From assembly GCF_040833955.1 (NCBI RefSeq), contig NZ_CP162133.1, positions 1,882,001-1,946,000 on the forward strand: a stretch of 64,000 nt of DNA, in the 5' to 3' direction. Shown here piece by piece: positions 27,281 to 36,476 of this stretch. Under the pieces are notes generated by a model. That model saw nothing but the letters and a program-made list of their open reading frames with translations. It made no database searches and was not told the DNA's origin. A program made the position numbers and the translations under genes. How positions within the stretch are numbered: the stretch's first letter is position 1; each line of letters opens with the position of its first letter. Origin of the DNA: Leptospira sp. WS60.C2. Its GTDB lineage: Bacteria > Spirochaetota > Leptospiria > Leptospirales > Leptospiraceae.

Positions 27281-28504
27281 ATGGTATCTTATCCCAAAGG
27301 AAAAATAAAAGTCCTACTACTGGAAAACATCCACAAGGATGCATACGAACTTTTCCACCGAGATGGTTTTGATGTGACCCTCATCAAGGATGCGATGGAA
27401 GAAGACGAGCTCATAGAAAAGATTGTAGATGTACACGTTCTCGGAATCCGAAGCAAAACCAATGTCACAAAAAAAGCGCTCCAAAATGCGAAAAAATTAA
27501 TGACCATAGGTTGTTTCTGCATTGGAACGAACCAAGTGGAATTGGAAGAAGCCGAAAAAAAGGCCATTCCTGTTTTTAATGCACCTTACAGCAATACAAG
27601 ATCCGTCGCCGAACTCGTGATTGCCGAAATCATCATGCTCGCAAGAAAAGCATCAGACCAATCCAGAGATGTCCACCTGGGCAAGTGGAATAAAATTGCC
27701 AAAGGATGTTTTGAAGTTCGTGGAAAAACACTTGGAATCATTGGTTATGGCCATATTGGAACCCAGGTCTCTGTGCTTGCCGAATCCATGGGAATGCGTG
27801 TGGTGTTTTATGATATCATTTCCAAACTTCCTCTGGGAAATGCGACAGCCGCACCAAGTTACGAAGAGCTACTCAAACAATCTGATTTTATTTCCTTCCA
27901 TGTTCCAGAAACGGAAGAAACAAAAAATCTTTTCCGAAAAGAACATTTGAACCTCCTTCGCGACGGAGCCTATGTGTTAAACCTTTCTCGTGGAAAGGTT
28001 TTGGAAATTGATGCACTTGTGGAAGGAATCAAGTCTGGAAAAATTGCGGGAGCAGGAGTGGACGTGTTCCCAGAAGAACCAAAGTCCAACGATGATCCAT
28101 TTGTGAGTCCACTCCAAGGACTTCCAAACGTGATTCTTACACCACATATTGGTGGTTCTACGGAGGAAGCTCAAAAAAACATTGGAACGGAAGTTGCTGA
28201 AAAATTGTTAAAATACATTAACAATGGTTCTACAACCTTTTCTGTGAACTTTCCCAATATTGAGCTCGGAAGTTTAAAATCGGGATACCACCGCATTTTG
28301 AACATCCACCAAAACCAACCAGGTTTTTTACGAGATATCAACTCCATCATCTCTGATATGGGTGGAAATATCCTCACTCAAAACCTGAGCACATCAGCTA
28401 ATATTGGTTATTTGAGTATGGAAATTGATAAAAACTTGGGTGATGAACTCAAAGATAAAATCAAAGCCCACAAACATTCGATTCGCACTCGAATCCTCTA
28501 CTAA
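27281..28504 (+). CDS. serA: D-3-phosphoglycerate dehydrogenase, E. coli type
   Basis: This 407-residue enzyme makes the first step of serine synthesis: 3-phosphoglycerate to 3-phosphohydroxypyruvate with NAD. The sequence is strikingly close to E. coli SerA. It has KLMTIGCFCIGTNQVEL, the NAD loop GIIGYGHIGTQ, NLSRGKVLEID, the catalytic Glu and His regions (VDVFPEEP; LTPHIGGST) and a C-terminal ACT domain ending TRILY, which in E. coli binds serine. ATG at 27281 matches the family start; a longer open frame upstream is antisense to the lipoprotein gene. Confidence 0.95.
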   Translation: MVSYPKGKIKVLLLENIHKDAYELFHRDGFDVTLIKDAMEEDELIEKIVDVHVLGIRSKTNVTKKALQNAKKLMTIGCFCIGTNQVELEEAEKKAIPVFNAPYSNTRSVAELVIAEIIMLARKASDQSRDVHLGKWNKIAKGCFEVRGKTLGIIGYGHIGTQVSVLAESMGMRVVFYDIISKLPLGNATAAPSYEELLKQSDFISFHVPETEETKNLFRKEHLNLLRDGAYVLNLSRGKVLEIDALVEGIKSGKIAGAGVDVFPEEPKSNDDPFVSPLQGLPNVILTPHIGGSTEEAQKNIGTEVAEKLLKYINNGSTTFSVNFPNIELGSLKSGYHRILNIHQNQPGFLRDINSIISDMGGNILTQNLSTSANIGYLSMEIDKNLGDELKDKIKAHKHSIRTRILY

Positions 28505-28529
28505 CGAGGTTGGGAAGGATGAAATCACA

Positions 28530-29306
28530 ATGATTGAAGTCCTTCCCATTTTCACCAACTCACCACTTCGTAATTTAACCTACCTGATATATTCGAACAG
28601 AACAGGTGAGTCGTATTCTGTGGATCCTTACAATGCCCCACTCCTCTTAGGTCACATCAAAAAGATGGGTTTAAAACTAAAAGGAATTCTGAATACGCAT
28701 GAACACGGCGATCATACAGAAGGGAATTTAGAACTCAAAGAAGAAACTAAATGTTTGGTCTATGGACACAAAAAAGCCAAAGACATCATTCCTGGCCTTG
28801 ATGAAACCTTAGAAGAAGGAGACATTTGTTTTTCTGTGGAAGGAGAAACAATTATGGCCTTAGACACTCCAGGACATACCTTTTGTCACTTGAGTTTTGT
28901 TCACCAAAATCCAAAAACCATTCTTGGAATTTTTTCAGGGGATACGTTATTCAATGTAGGTGTTGGAAATTGTTTTCGAGGTGGCGATCCTAATGTTTTA
29001 TATGACACGATCGAAACCAAATATGCCAAACTTCCTGATTCCTGTCTTGTGTATCCAGGACATGATTATTGGGAAAACAATCTCGCTTTTTCTCATCATG
29101 TAGATCCCAATCATCCATTTCGAGATGAATTCGAAACCACTCGGAAACCGTTTCAAATTTCGACCATTGGACTTGAGAAAAAAGTCAGCCCCTTTTTTCG
29201 AAGGGATTCTGAATCAGTTAAAAACCGACTAACAGAACTTGGAAATCTTTTCAAAAATGATCGAGACGTATTCTTAAGCTTACGTAAACTCAGAGACAAC
29301 TGGTAA
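28530..29306 (+). CDS. Metallo-beta-lactamase-fold hydrolase, glyoxalase II-like
   Basis: A 258-residue enzyme with the metal motif NTHEHGDHTEGN, the second His in DTPGHTFCH, the Asp in FSGDTLF and the final His in VYPGHDYWENNL. The order and the C-terminal extension resemble hydroxyacylglutathione hydrolase (GloB) and related thioesterases. The substrate might be a glutathione thioester given the gsh genes in this window, but that is inference. It starts 25 bp after serA and is likely co-transcribed. Confidence 0.85.
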   Translation: MIEVLPIFTNSPLRNLTYLIYSNRTGESYSVDPYNAPLLLGHIKKMGLKLKGILNTHEHGDHTEGNLELKEETKCLVYGHKKAKDIIPGLDETLEEGDICFSVEGETIMALDTPGHTFCHLSFVHQNPKTILGIFSGDTLFNVGVGNCFRGGDPNVLYDTIETKYAKLPDSCLVYPGHDYWENNLAFSHHVDPNHPFRDEFETTRKPFQISTIGLEKKVSPFFRRDSESVKNRLTELGNLFKNDRDVFLSLRKLRDNW

Positions 29307-29351
29307 ATTTTTCATTTTACAAATCAGAATTAAGATTTTACTCTTTGTTTT

Positions 29352-29744
29352 ATGACCATTCTAATCATTTGCCTTCTCATTTCCATCCTTCAAATCTACA
29401 TCGCAAAAGCAGTTGTTGCCGTTGCAATGGCAAAAGAAGAAAACGGTTACGACAACCATCACCCACGTATGCAACAATCCAAACTCACGGGTTGGGGAGC
29501 ACGAGCTTTTGCGGCCCACCAAAATGGATTTGAAGCTTTCCCAATGTTTGCAATAGGGGTCTTACTCAATATGGTGTTAGAAGTTGACTTTTACTTTGTG
29601 GAAATGTTAGCTCTTGGTTTTATTTCCCTTCGCTTTTTATATATCTATTTGTATATTGCAGATTATTCCTATGCGCGTTCTACCATTTGGACAGTTGCTT
29701 TCCTCTGCAATTTAGGGATGTTCATCTTACCATTACTCTATTAA
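29352..29744 (+). CDS. MAPEG-family membrane protein
   Basis: A 130-residue protein with four transmembrane segments. RAFAAHQNGFEAFPMFAIGV and LRFLYIYLYIADYSYAR match the MAPEG family (membrane-associated eicosanoid and glutathione metabolism). Bacterial members are mostly uncharacterised, some being glutathione transferases. No strong Shine-Dalgarno is visible before the ATG. Confidence 0.85.
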   Translation: MTILIICLLISILQIYIAKAVVAVAMAKEENGYDNHHPRMQQSKLTGWGARAFAAHQNGFEAFPMFAIGVLLNMVLEVDFYFVEMLALGFISLRFLYIYLYIADYSYARSTIWTVAFLCNLGMFILPLLY

Positions 29745-29756
29745 TCCAAATTTCAC

Positions 29757-30524
29757 TTGCGAACCTTCTTTTATCGTTTCCTTTTTCTTTCGATCCTCTT
29801 TTTGGGAATCACTATCCTATCGCAAAACCAAACTGAGGAACGAAGTGAAAAAAGTAGAATCACAGACTTTCAAAAAGCCAAACGAGTGTTAAAGCGATTT
29901 TATGAAAAGGTGGGAAAAGATTTTTATTGCGGCTGTGCCTTTGAAAAAGACGAGACAGAACTTGGTCGATTTAAAATCAATTTTGAATCCTGTGGCCTAG
30001 ACTTCCGAAAAGATGCAAAACGCCAAACATGGATTGAATGGGAACACATTGTTCCCGCTCATAGTTTCGGAAAATCACGAGAGTGTTGGACAAAACCCAA
30101 TTGTGAGGTGGGAGGCAAACTGCTTCGCGGACGCAAATGTTGTAGTGCAACCGATCCTGAATTCAATTTGATCGAAGCTGATCTCCACAACATCGTTCCC
30201 GTTCCAGGGGAGATCAATGCCGACCGAGGGATCTTTCCGTTTGGAGACATTCCAGGCGAACCCCGGGCCTACGGACAATGTGATTTTGAGGTAAATTTTA
30301 AAGACTCAGTGGCAGAACCAAAAGCAGACATTCGAGGGGATATCGCCCGCATTTACTTCTATATGGAATGGAAATATCGAATCCCTGTTCCAGAAGGAAA
30401 ACGAGAGCTCTACGAATCTTGGAGTAGGCTTGATCCACCTGATACCTTCGAGATTCGAAAAAATGAAATCGTAGAACGGATCCAAAAAAATGGAAATCCC
30501 TTTGTGGTGGGAGACACCCCCTAA
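29757..30524 (+). CDS. endA: Endonuclease I (EndA/NucM type), exported
   Basis: A 255-residue secreted nuclease that cuts DNA in the periplasm or outside. The signal-like N-terminus is RFLFLSILFLGITILSQ. The core has YCGCAFE, WEHIVPAHSFGKSRECW, DLHNIVPVPGEINADRG and WSRLDPPDTFE, the beta-beta-alpha-metal nuclease pattern with the catalytic His in EHIVPAHS. Four Cys pairs should form disulfides. The start is TTG at 29757 just after the MAPEG gene; no clear ribosome-binding site is seen. Confidence 0.9.
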   Translation: MRTFFYRFLFLSILFLGITILSQNQTEERSEKSRITDFQKAKRVLKRFYEKVGKDFYCGCAFEKDETELGRFKINFESCGLDFRKDAKRQTWIEWEHIVPAHSFGKSRECWTKPNCEVGGKLLRGRKCCSATDPEFNLIEADLHNIVPVPGEINADRGIFPFGDIPGEPRAYGQCDFEVNFKDSVAEPKADIRGDIARIYFYMEWKYRIPVPEGKRELYESWSRLDPPDTFEIRKNEIVERIQKNGNPFVVGDTP

Positions 30525-30633
30525 TTCCAAGCAAAGGAAAACCCAATGACAAAACTAACTGGAGAATCTAATTTTGCCAAAACAAAGATAGCTTCATTTA
30601 CAGATTTTGGCTAGTTGTGAGTCTGGAACCAAT

Positions 30634-32019
30634 ATGAAAGAATATGACATCTTGGTGATTGGAGCAGGAGCTGGGACTAAACTAGTCACCCCACCTTCTC
30701 TCATTGGCAAACGAGTGGCCGTGTTTGAAAAAGAAACACCTGGCGGAACGTGTCTCAACCGAGGTTGTATTCCTTCGAAAATGGTCATTTACCCTTCCGA
30801 ACTCCTTCGCCTTAGGGAAGAAAGCAAACGATTTGGAATCGAATACCCAAACTCCCCAAGTTTCGATGTAGCGTCCATCTTCCAACGTGTGAATGAAACG
30901 GTAAAACAAGACTCCGACTCGATTCCAATTGCCTACGATAAAAATCCAAACATTGATTATTATCCCAAAAAAGTTTGGTTCAAAGGCCCAAAGCTTATCA
31001 CCGACGGTGAAACTGAATACACCGCCAAACATATCTTTGTTGTCACTGGCACAAGACCCAATCTTCCGAATATCCCTGGACTAAAAAACACACCTTTCTG
31101 GACTTCAAGAGAAGCACTTTCTCCCGATACCTTTCCCAAATCCCTTCTTGTCTTGGGAGCGGGATTTATTTCTTTAGAATTAGGCGCCGCCTACCAAGCG
31201 TATGGTTGCCAGGTGACAGGACTCACCCGCGGAGAAGTGTTAAAACATGCCGATGGGGAAATCAAACAAGAACTAAACAAACACCTTCCCTTCCCTATTT
31301 TTACTGACATTCAATTTGAATCTGTTTCCTACAAAAACAACTTGTTCCAAGTCTCTGGAAAAAATAAAGATGGGCAGACCATGGTTTGGGAAGCAGAAAA
31401 ACTTCTCGTTGCCACTGGCATACGACCCAATACCGATGATCTTCATTTAGAGAACACAAAGATCCAAACAAACGACAAAGGTTACCTCCTTGTGGATGAA
31501 ACTCTACAAACCACAGAGCCTGGTGTATATGCCTTTGGCGATGTGATTGGACGTTACTTCTTTCGACACAGTGCCAATTTCGAAGGAGAGTATCTCTTTG
31601 AACATTTGTATGGATCCTCCGATAAAAAACCAATCGAGTATCCTCCTATGCCAGAGGCCATCTTCACCCATCCACAAATTGCGAGTGTAGGAAAAACGGA
31701 AGAAGAACTCATCCAAACAAAGATTCCTTATTACAAAGGGGTGAACCCTTACCGCTCAAGTGCCACTGGAATGGCAAGGCTTTCCCATTTGGGGTTTGTC
31801 AAAGTCCTTGTTTGCAAAAAAACCGAACAAGTGCTTGGTGCGCATATCATTGGAGAAGAAGCGGCAAACCTACTCCACCAAATTTTAATGGGTATGTATC
31901 TGAAAGCAACACTCGACGATTATTTAGGTATGATCTACATCCATCCAGCCATCTCCGAAATTACAAGGAATGCCTTTCGGAAAGTCCGCGAACAAAAACT
32001 GAAAGAGGGAAACTCATGA
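30634..32019 (+). CDS. FAD-dependent pyridine nucleotide-disulfide oxidoreductase
   Basis: A 461-residue class I disulfide reductase. FAD loop VIGAGAGTKL, redox pair GGTCLNRGCIPSK, NAD(P) loop VLGAGFISLELGAAYQAYG, second FAD loop VYAFGDVIGR, and the C-terminal catalytic dyad IHPAISE are all present. It resembles dihydrolipoamide dehydrogenase and mycothione reductase; there is no adjacent dehydrogenase complex, so a thiol or other disulfide substrate is possible. ATG at 30634 is chosen because the FAD fold starts directly after it; ATG overlap with trhO implies coupling. Confidence 0.87.
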   Translation: MKEYDILVIGAGAGTKLVTPPSLIGKRVAVFEKETPGGTCLNRGCIPSKMVIYPSELLRLREESKRFGIEYPNSPSFDVASIFQRVNETVKQDSDSIPIAYDKNPNIDYYPKKVWFKGPKLITDGETEYTAKHIFVVTGTRPNLPNIPGLKNTPFWTSREALSPDTFPKSLLVLGAGFISLELGAAYQAYGCQVTGLTRGEVLKHADGEIKQELNKHLPFPIFTDIQFESVSYKNNLFQVSGKNKDGQTMVWEAEKLLVATGIRPNTDDLHLENTKIQTNDKGYLLVDETLQTTEPGVYAFGDVIGRYFFRHSANFEGEYLFEHLYGSSDKKPIEYPPMPEAIFTHPQIASVGKTEEELIQTKIPYYKGVNPYRSSATGMARLSHLGFVKVLVCKKTEQVLGAHIIGEEAANLLHQILMGMYLKATLDDYLGMIYIHPAISEITRNAFRKVREQKLKEGNS

Positions 32020-33047
32020 AAAAATTTTTATTCAATCGATATGACAAAGAAACACTCTTAAAAAAAGTTTCCGAAGACAAACGTGAAAGAAGAGTCATTT
32101 CTTTTTACCGTTATGTGAAATTAGAAGACCCAGTTGAATTTAGAAACAAGTTGTATGATCGGTTTGATGATCTAGGAATCTTAGGGCGTATTTATTTGGC
32201 AAAAGAAGGAATCAATGCACAGTTTTCAATACCCATCGAAAACTATGACGCCTTACGCGAGTTTGTGGATACCATCCCTGAATTAAAAAACATCTATTTT
32301 AATGATGCCGTCGAAGACAAAAAAGAGAGTTTCATCAAACTTGCCATCAAAGTTCGCAAAAAAATCGTCGCAGATGGTTTAGATGATTCCCAATTTGATC
32401 CTTCTGACGTAGGAACTCATCTTTCTCCTTTGGAATTCCACAAAGCCCTCGAAGAAGAAGGGGTGATTGTTGTAGATTTACGCAATAACTATGAATCGGA
32501 AGTGGGTCATTTTGAAAATGCGATTTTACCTGATGTAGGCACATTTCGCGAAGAACTTCCGTTAGTGGAAAAAATACTAGAGAAGGATAAAGACAAAAAA
32601 ATCCTCCTCTATTGTACGGGGGGCATTCGCTGTGAGAAAGCAAGTGCGTATCTCAAATACAAAGGATTCCAAAAAGTCCATCAACTGAGAGGTGGCATCA
32701 TCAATTACGCAAAAGCCATACAGGACGGTGGACTCCAGTCCAAATTCAAAGGCAAAAACTTTGTCTTTGATGACCGTTTAGGAGAACGAATCACAGATGA
32801 TATCCTCACCGTTTGTTATACATGTGGAAAACCATCCGACCGCCATGCCAATTGTGCAAACATTGGATGCCATGTGTTGATTGTTCAGTGTGAATCTTGC
32901 TCGGAGACACTTCTTGGTTGTTGTTCGGAAGACTGTAAGGATGTGGTCCTACTTCCAGAAGAAACACAAAAAAAATTAAGACAAGAACTTCGAAAAAAAC
33001 ACCAATATCCGTCTCACCACCTCACTCGAAAAATGGTAGGTAAATAA
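32016..33047 (+). CDS. trhO: tRNA uridine(34) hydroxylase, rhodanese family
   Basis: This 343-residue enzyme (YceA/TrhO) makes 5-hydroxyuridine at the wobble position of tRNAs. An N-terminal ferredoxin-like domain with LGRIYLAKEGINAQFS precedes a rhodanese domain with the active loop LLYCTGGIRCEKA and the downstream LRGGIINYAK. A Cys-rich C-terminal part (CYTCGKPSDRHANC, CESCSETLLGCCSEDC) is typical of longer members and may bind metal. ATG at 32016 overlaps the upstream stop (ATGA), with AGAGGGA before it. Confidence 0.93.
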   Translation: MKKFLFNRYDKETLLKKVSEDKRERRVISFYRYVKLEDPVEFRNKLYDRFDDLGILGRIYLAKEGINAQFSIPIENYDALREFVDTIPELKNIYFNDAVEDKKESFIKLAIKVRKKIVADGLDDSQFDPSDVGTHLSPLEFHKALEEEGVIVVDLRNNYESEVGHFENAILPDVGTFREELPLVEKILEKDKDKKILLYCTGGIRCEKASAYLKYKGFQKVHQLRGGIINYAKAIQDGGLQSKFKGKNFVFDDRLGERITDDILTVCYTCGKPSDRHANCANIGCHVLIVQCESCSETLLGCCSEDCKDVVLLPEETQKKLRQELRKKHQYPSHHLTRKMVGK

Positions 33048-33965
33048 ATGAATCGATATGCGATCGAATTAACTGGCCTGGAAAAAACCTACAAAAATGG
33101 CGTACAGGCACTTCGCTCTATCAATCTCCAAGTGGAAACGGGAGATTTTTTTGCACTGCTTGGACCCAATGGTGCTGGCAAATCCACAACGATTGGTATC
33201 TTGAGTTCCCTTGTGAATAAAACAGGAGGCACTGTCAAAATCTTCGGAGTCAACATTGATGAAAATTTGAACCTCGCCAAAACTTATCTCGGAATTGTTC
33301 CACAAGAATTCAATTTTGGAATCTTCGAAGCCGTAGAGCAAATCCTTATCAACCAAGCTGGATTTTATGGAATCCCTCTGAAAGAGGCAAGAGAACGAGT
33401 TCAGTATTATCTAGAAAAATTGTCGCTGTATGACAAACGAAAGGCCGCCGCAGGAACCTTAAGTGGTGGGATGAAACGTAGACTCATGATTGCAAGAGCG
33501 CTCATCCATGATCCCAAACTTTTGATTTTAGATGAACCAACGGCGGGTGTGGACATTGAGATTCGAAGGTCCATGTGGGATTTTTTAAAAGAACTCAACA
33601 AAAACGGGAAAACCATCATTCTCACCACACATTACTTGGAAGAAGCGGAATCTCTTTGTAAAAATATCGCCATCATTGACAAGGGAGAAATCGTCGAAAA
33701 CACATCGATGAAAAAACTTTTACAACGGCTAGACAAAGAAACCTTTATCATTGATTTAAAAAAGTCCTTCAAAACAAAACCCAAATCCAATCGGTTCCAT
33801 TGGACTTGGTTAGATGATCATAGTTTGGAAATACAACTCGATAAAAAAACATCGGTCAATGAATTATTCATAGAACTCACGAAACACAAAATGGACGTAT
33901 TAAGCCTTCGTAACAAAGCTAATCGACTAGAAGAATTGTTTTTATCACTCACAGGGAAACATTAA
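33048..33965 (+). CDS. ABC-2 type exporter, ATP-binding subunit
   Basis: A 305-residue nucleotide-binding subunit. Walker A is GPNGAGKSTT, signature LSGGMKRRLMIARAL, Walker B LLILDEPTAGVD and the H-loop THYLEEAE. This pattern is that of the multidrug/NatA-like ABC-2 branch (YadG type). It begins right after the trhO stop and precedes its permease by 2 bp. Confidence 0.9.
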   Translation: MNRYAIELTGLEKTYKNGVQALRSINLQVETGDFFALLGPNGAGKSTTIGILSSLVNKTGGTVKIFGVNIDENLNLAKTYLGIVPQEFNFGIFEAVEQILINQAGFYGIPLKEARERVQYYLEKLSLYDKRKAAAGTLSGGMKRRLMIARALIHDPKLLILDEPTAGVDIEIRRSMWDFLKELNKNGKTIILTTHYLEEAESLCKNIAIIDKGEIVENTSMKKLLQRLDKETFIIDLKKSFKTKPKSNRFHWTWLDDHSLEIQLDKKTSVNELFIELTKHKMDVLSLRNKANRLEELFLSLTGKH

Positions 33966-33967
33966 TT

Positions 33968-34738
33968 ATGTGGAAAGAAAATCTGACGGCATTACAAACC
34001 ATCATACGTAGAGAATGGATTCGGATCATCCGGATTTGGGTTCAAACCCTGATCCCACCAGTCATCACTATGGCACTGTATTTTCTCATCTTTGGCGAAC
34101 TCGTGGGTCGCCAAATTGGGAAAATTGGAAATTTCACCTACATTGATTTTATCGTACCGGGCCTCATTATGATGAGTGTGATCACAAACTCCTACAACAA
34201 TGTGGTCTCATCTTTTTTTTCGAGTAAATTCCAAAAGAACATTGAGGAACTACTCGTATCGCCTACCTCACCTTATACAATCGTTTTAGGATATACCTTT
34301 GGTGGTGTTGTTAGGGGTCTTTTTGTTGGAATTCTCGTAACACTTACCTCTTTATTTTTTACAAACTTACAATTCCAACATCCATTTATTATCATCATCA
34401 CTGTGTTTCTCACCTCGATTCTTTTTTCGTTAGGTGGTTTTTTCAACGCACTCTTTGCGAAAAAATTTGATGATGTCACCATCATTCCAACATTTATTCT
34501 CACACCTCTCACTTACTTAGGTGGTGTTTTTTATTCGGTGAAAAACCTTCCTGAATTTTGGCAAACGATCTCCTATTTCAATCCGATCCTCTATATGGTG
34601 AATCTTTTTCGGTATGGGTTTATCGGAATCACTGATGTGAATTTACTTTTTTCTTTAGGATTTATCCTCTTTCTTTCCATCGTATTATTTCTACTCAACG
34701 TTAGGTTAATGAAAATTGGTTATGGAATTAGAAACTAA
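33968..34738 (+). CDS. ABC-2 type exporter, permease subunit
   Basis: A 256-residue inner-membrane protein with about six transmembrane segments and the ABC-2 region YLGGVFYSVKNLPEFWQTISYFNPILYMVNLFRYGFIG near its C-terminal half. It resembles YadH-type permeases and pairs with the preceding ATPase. The exported substrate is unknown. Its 3' end overlaps the BolA gene by 17 bp. Confidence 0.9.
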   Translation: MWKENLTALQTIIRREWIRIIRIWVQTLIPPVITMALYFLIFGELVGRQIGKIGNFTYIDFIVPGLIMMSVITNSYNNVVSSFFSSKFQKNIEELLVSPTSPYTIVLGYTFGGVVRGLFVGILVTLTSLFFTNLQFQHPFIIIITVFLTSILFSLGGFFNALFAKKFDDVTIIPTFILTPLTYLGGVFYSVKNLPEFWQTISYFNPILYMVNLFRYGFIGITDVNLLFSLGFILFLSIVLFLLNVRLMKIGYGIRN

Positions 34739-35006
34739 ACAAACAAGAAAAGATCGAATGGAATCATTACTCAAGCAAACTTTCCAACCCAAGGAAATTT
34801 CTGTACTGGATGTTACCTTCGAACACGCAGGACACCCTGGGATGACAAAAGATTCCAAGGAAACTCACTTCCGAATCAAAATGGTATCAAATGTGTTCCA
34901 AGGAAAATCTACCGTAGAACAACACCGTATGGTCTATTCTCTCCTGGGGCCTGAGTTTAAAAAAGGACTCCACGCGTTAGAAATGGATCTCTCTAGCGAA
35001 CTCTAG
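34722..35006 (+). CDS. bolA: BolA-family protein, copy 1
   Basis: A 94-residue BolA-like protein with the core VTFEHAGHPGM, THFRIKMVSNVFQGKSTVEQHRMVYSLL and C-terminal HALEMDL. In known systems BolA proteins pair with CGFS monothiol glutaredoxins and bind a shared [2Fe-2S] cluster. A CGFS glutaredoxin lies 0.9 kb downstream. ATG at 34722 is used; TTG at 34716 is the alternative. Confidence 0.9.
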   Translation: MELETKQTRKDRMESLLKQTFQPKEISVLDVTFEHAGHPGMTKDSKETHFRIKMVSNVFQGKSTVEQHRMVYSLLGPEFKKGLHALEMDLSSEL

Positions 35007-35020
35007 AGAGTCTAATCAAT

Positions 35021-35692
35021 ATGGAAAAACCAATTCTCATCAGCTTTAAACTTTGTCCTTTTGTGCAACGTTCCGTGATCAACCTCTTAGAAAAAAAAGT
35101 AGATTACGAAATCAGATACATCGATTTAGCAAATAAACCTGATTGGTTTTTAAAAATTTCTCCTTTTGGGAAAGTACCCGTCTTACAAGTGGGTGAGGAT
35201 GTTCTCTTCGAATCCGCAGTGATCAATGAATATTTAGATGAAACGCAACCGCCAGCATTACATCCGAAAGATCCCTTACAAAAAGCAAAACATAGAGCCT
35301 GGGCTGAATTTGCAAGTGCACTTCTAATGGATCAGTACGGCTGGACCATGTCGAAAGTGGAAGCAGACTCAGAAAAGAAAAAAGAGGAGATCCTTTCCAA
35401 ATTCAAAATCCTAGAATCCATCTTACCAGAGCCAAAAAATGGCCGGTTGTTTTTTGCCGGTGAAACCATGCATTTGGTAGATACGGCCTATGCTCCCTTT
35501 TTTATGAGATTGGATTTTCTAAAAGCAAAAGGAGCATCCTTTGACTTACTGAGTGGATTTCCGAAATTAAAAATTTGGAGTGAGACCCTACTTTCTTTAC
35601 CATCAATAAAGAATTCTGTTTTACCAGAAGTGCCAAAAGAATACATTGATTTTATCAAAGCCCACAGCTCATGGTTGGGAGGAAAAATCTAG
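35021..35692 (+). CDS. Glutathione S-transferase-like protein
   Basis: A 223-residue protein with an N-terminal thioredoxin-fold domain (ISFKLCPFVQRSVINLL, then FGKVPVLQVGEDVLFESAVINEYLDE), the glutathione-binding motif VPVLQ...FESAVI, and a helical C-terminal domain. A Cys at the N-terminal helix start (CPFVQ) recalls omega/beta or dehydroascorbate-reductase-like members. Located between two BolA genes in a thiol-redox cluster. Confidence 0.88.
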   Translation: MEKPILISFKLCPFVQRSVINLLEKKVDYEIRYIDLANKPDWFLKISPFGKVPVLQVGEDVLFESAVINEYLDETQPPALHPKDPLQKAKHRAWAEFASALLMDQYGWTMSKVEADSEKKKEEILSKFKILESILPEPKNGRLFFAGETMHLVDTAYAPFFMRLDFLKAKGASFDLLSGFPKLKIWSETLLSLPSIKNSVLPEVPKEYIDFIKAHSSWLGGKI

Positions 35693-35693
35693 G

Positions 35694-35918
35694 ATGACCA
35701 TTCCTGAAATCCAAAAAAAAATCGAAGAAGGTTTACCAGGTTCTAAGGTAGAAATATTAGATCCTTACCGCGATGGAGTTCATATCAAAGCCGTTGTCAC
35801 ATACAAAGGTTTTTCTGGTAAGGGACTCATCGAACAACACCGTATGGTGTATGCAACATTAAAAGAAGAATTAAAAGAAGAAATCCATGCGTTAGCATTG
35901 GAAACAAGGAGTGAATGA
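35694..35918 (+). CDS. BolA-family protein, copy 2 (short, IbaG-like)
   Basis: A 74-residue protein beginning MTIPEIQKKIEEGLPGSKVEI, with KAVVTYKGFSGKGLIEQHRMVYATLKEELKEEIHALAL. It matches the short BolA subfamily (IbaG/YrbA type), and lacks the N-terminal part of copy 1. The shared EQHRMVY motif makes the two genes clear paralogues. Its stop overlaps possible starts of the glutaredoxin gene. Confidence 0.88.
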   Translation: MTIPEIQKKIEEGLPGSKVEILDPYRDGVHIKAVVTYKGFSGKGLIEQHRMVYATLKEELKEEIHALALETRSE

Positions 35919-35920
35919 TC

Positions 35921-36229
35921 ATGGAACAAGAGTTAAAAGATAAAATTGAATCGTTAATCAAATCGGAAAAGGTATTTCTTTTTATGAAAGGAACACCAGA
36001 AATGCCACAATGTGGTTTCTCGGCTGGAGTTGTATCCACACTCAAACAACAAGGGATTCCATTCGGATCTTTTAATGTTTTATCTGACATGAAAATTCGG
36101 GAAGGAATCAAAGAATACACGAACTGGCCAACCATCCCTCAACTTTACATCAATGGTGAATTTGTGGGTGGACATGATATCACCGTTCAAATGGCCCAAT
36201 CTGGTGAATTAAAGAAAAAAGTAGGTTAA
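35921..36229 (+). CDS. grxD: Monothiol glutaredoxin (CGFS type, Grx4-like)
   Basis: A 102-residue glutaredoxin. The active site is CGFS in FMKGTPEMPQCGFSAGVV, followed by NWPTIPQLYINGEFVGGHDI, the glutathione and partner-binding surface. This class carries [2Fe-2S] clusters and interacts with BolA proteins. AAGGAG at 35906-35911 is 9 bp from the ATG at 35921, so this start is preferred over the ATG at 35915. Confidence 0.95.
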   Translation: MEQELKDKIESLIKSEKVFLFMKGTPEMPQCGFSAGVVSTLKQQGIPFGSFNVLSDMKIREGIKEYTNWPTIPQLYINGEFVGGHDITVQMAQSGELKKKVG

Positions 36230-36233
36230 ATTC

Positions 36234-36476
36234 ATGTTTCGTCTCTACCAATATGATTCTTGTCCGTATTGCCACCGTGTGCGACAATCCATTCAAAATT
36301 TGGGATTAGTCGAAGGAAAAGATTATGTTTTGGTAGAGGCTCGAGGAGGAACACCTGGCCGAGAAGAAGTGATTCGGTTAGGTGGGATTTCCCAGGTTCC
36401 GTTTCTTGTTGACGGTGACGTCAAAATGTATGAGTCACTCGACATCATAGACTATTTACAAAACAAATTTAAGTAA
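36234..36476 (+). CDS. CPYC-type glutaredoxin
   Basis: An 80-residue glutaredoxin domain with the dithiol site CPYC in YDSCPYCHRVRQSI and the GGISQVPFLVDGDVKMYESLDI cis-Pro segment. It follows grxD after 4 bp. The last residues overlap the converging gshB gene by 8 bp. Confidence 0.9.
   Translation: MFRLYQYDSCPYCHRVRQSIQNLGLVEGKDYVLVEARGGTPGREEVIRLGGISQVPFLVDGDVKMYESLDIIDYLQNKFK

Noticed and set aside
31812..32015. N-terminal extension of TrhO
   Set aside because: It overlaps the end of the disulfide reductase in another frame, and the ATG at 32016 with AGAGGGA upstream fits the family start.
34716..34721. TTG start of the first BolA gene
   Set aside because: It is possible, but the ATG two codons later is the simpler start and there is no ribosome-binding site favouring the TTG.
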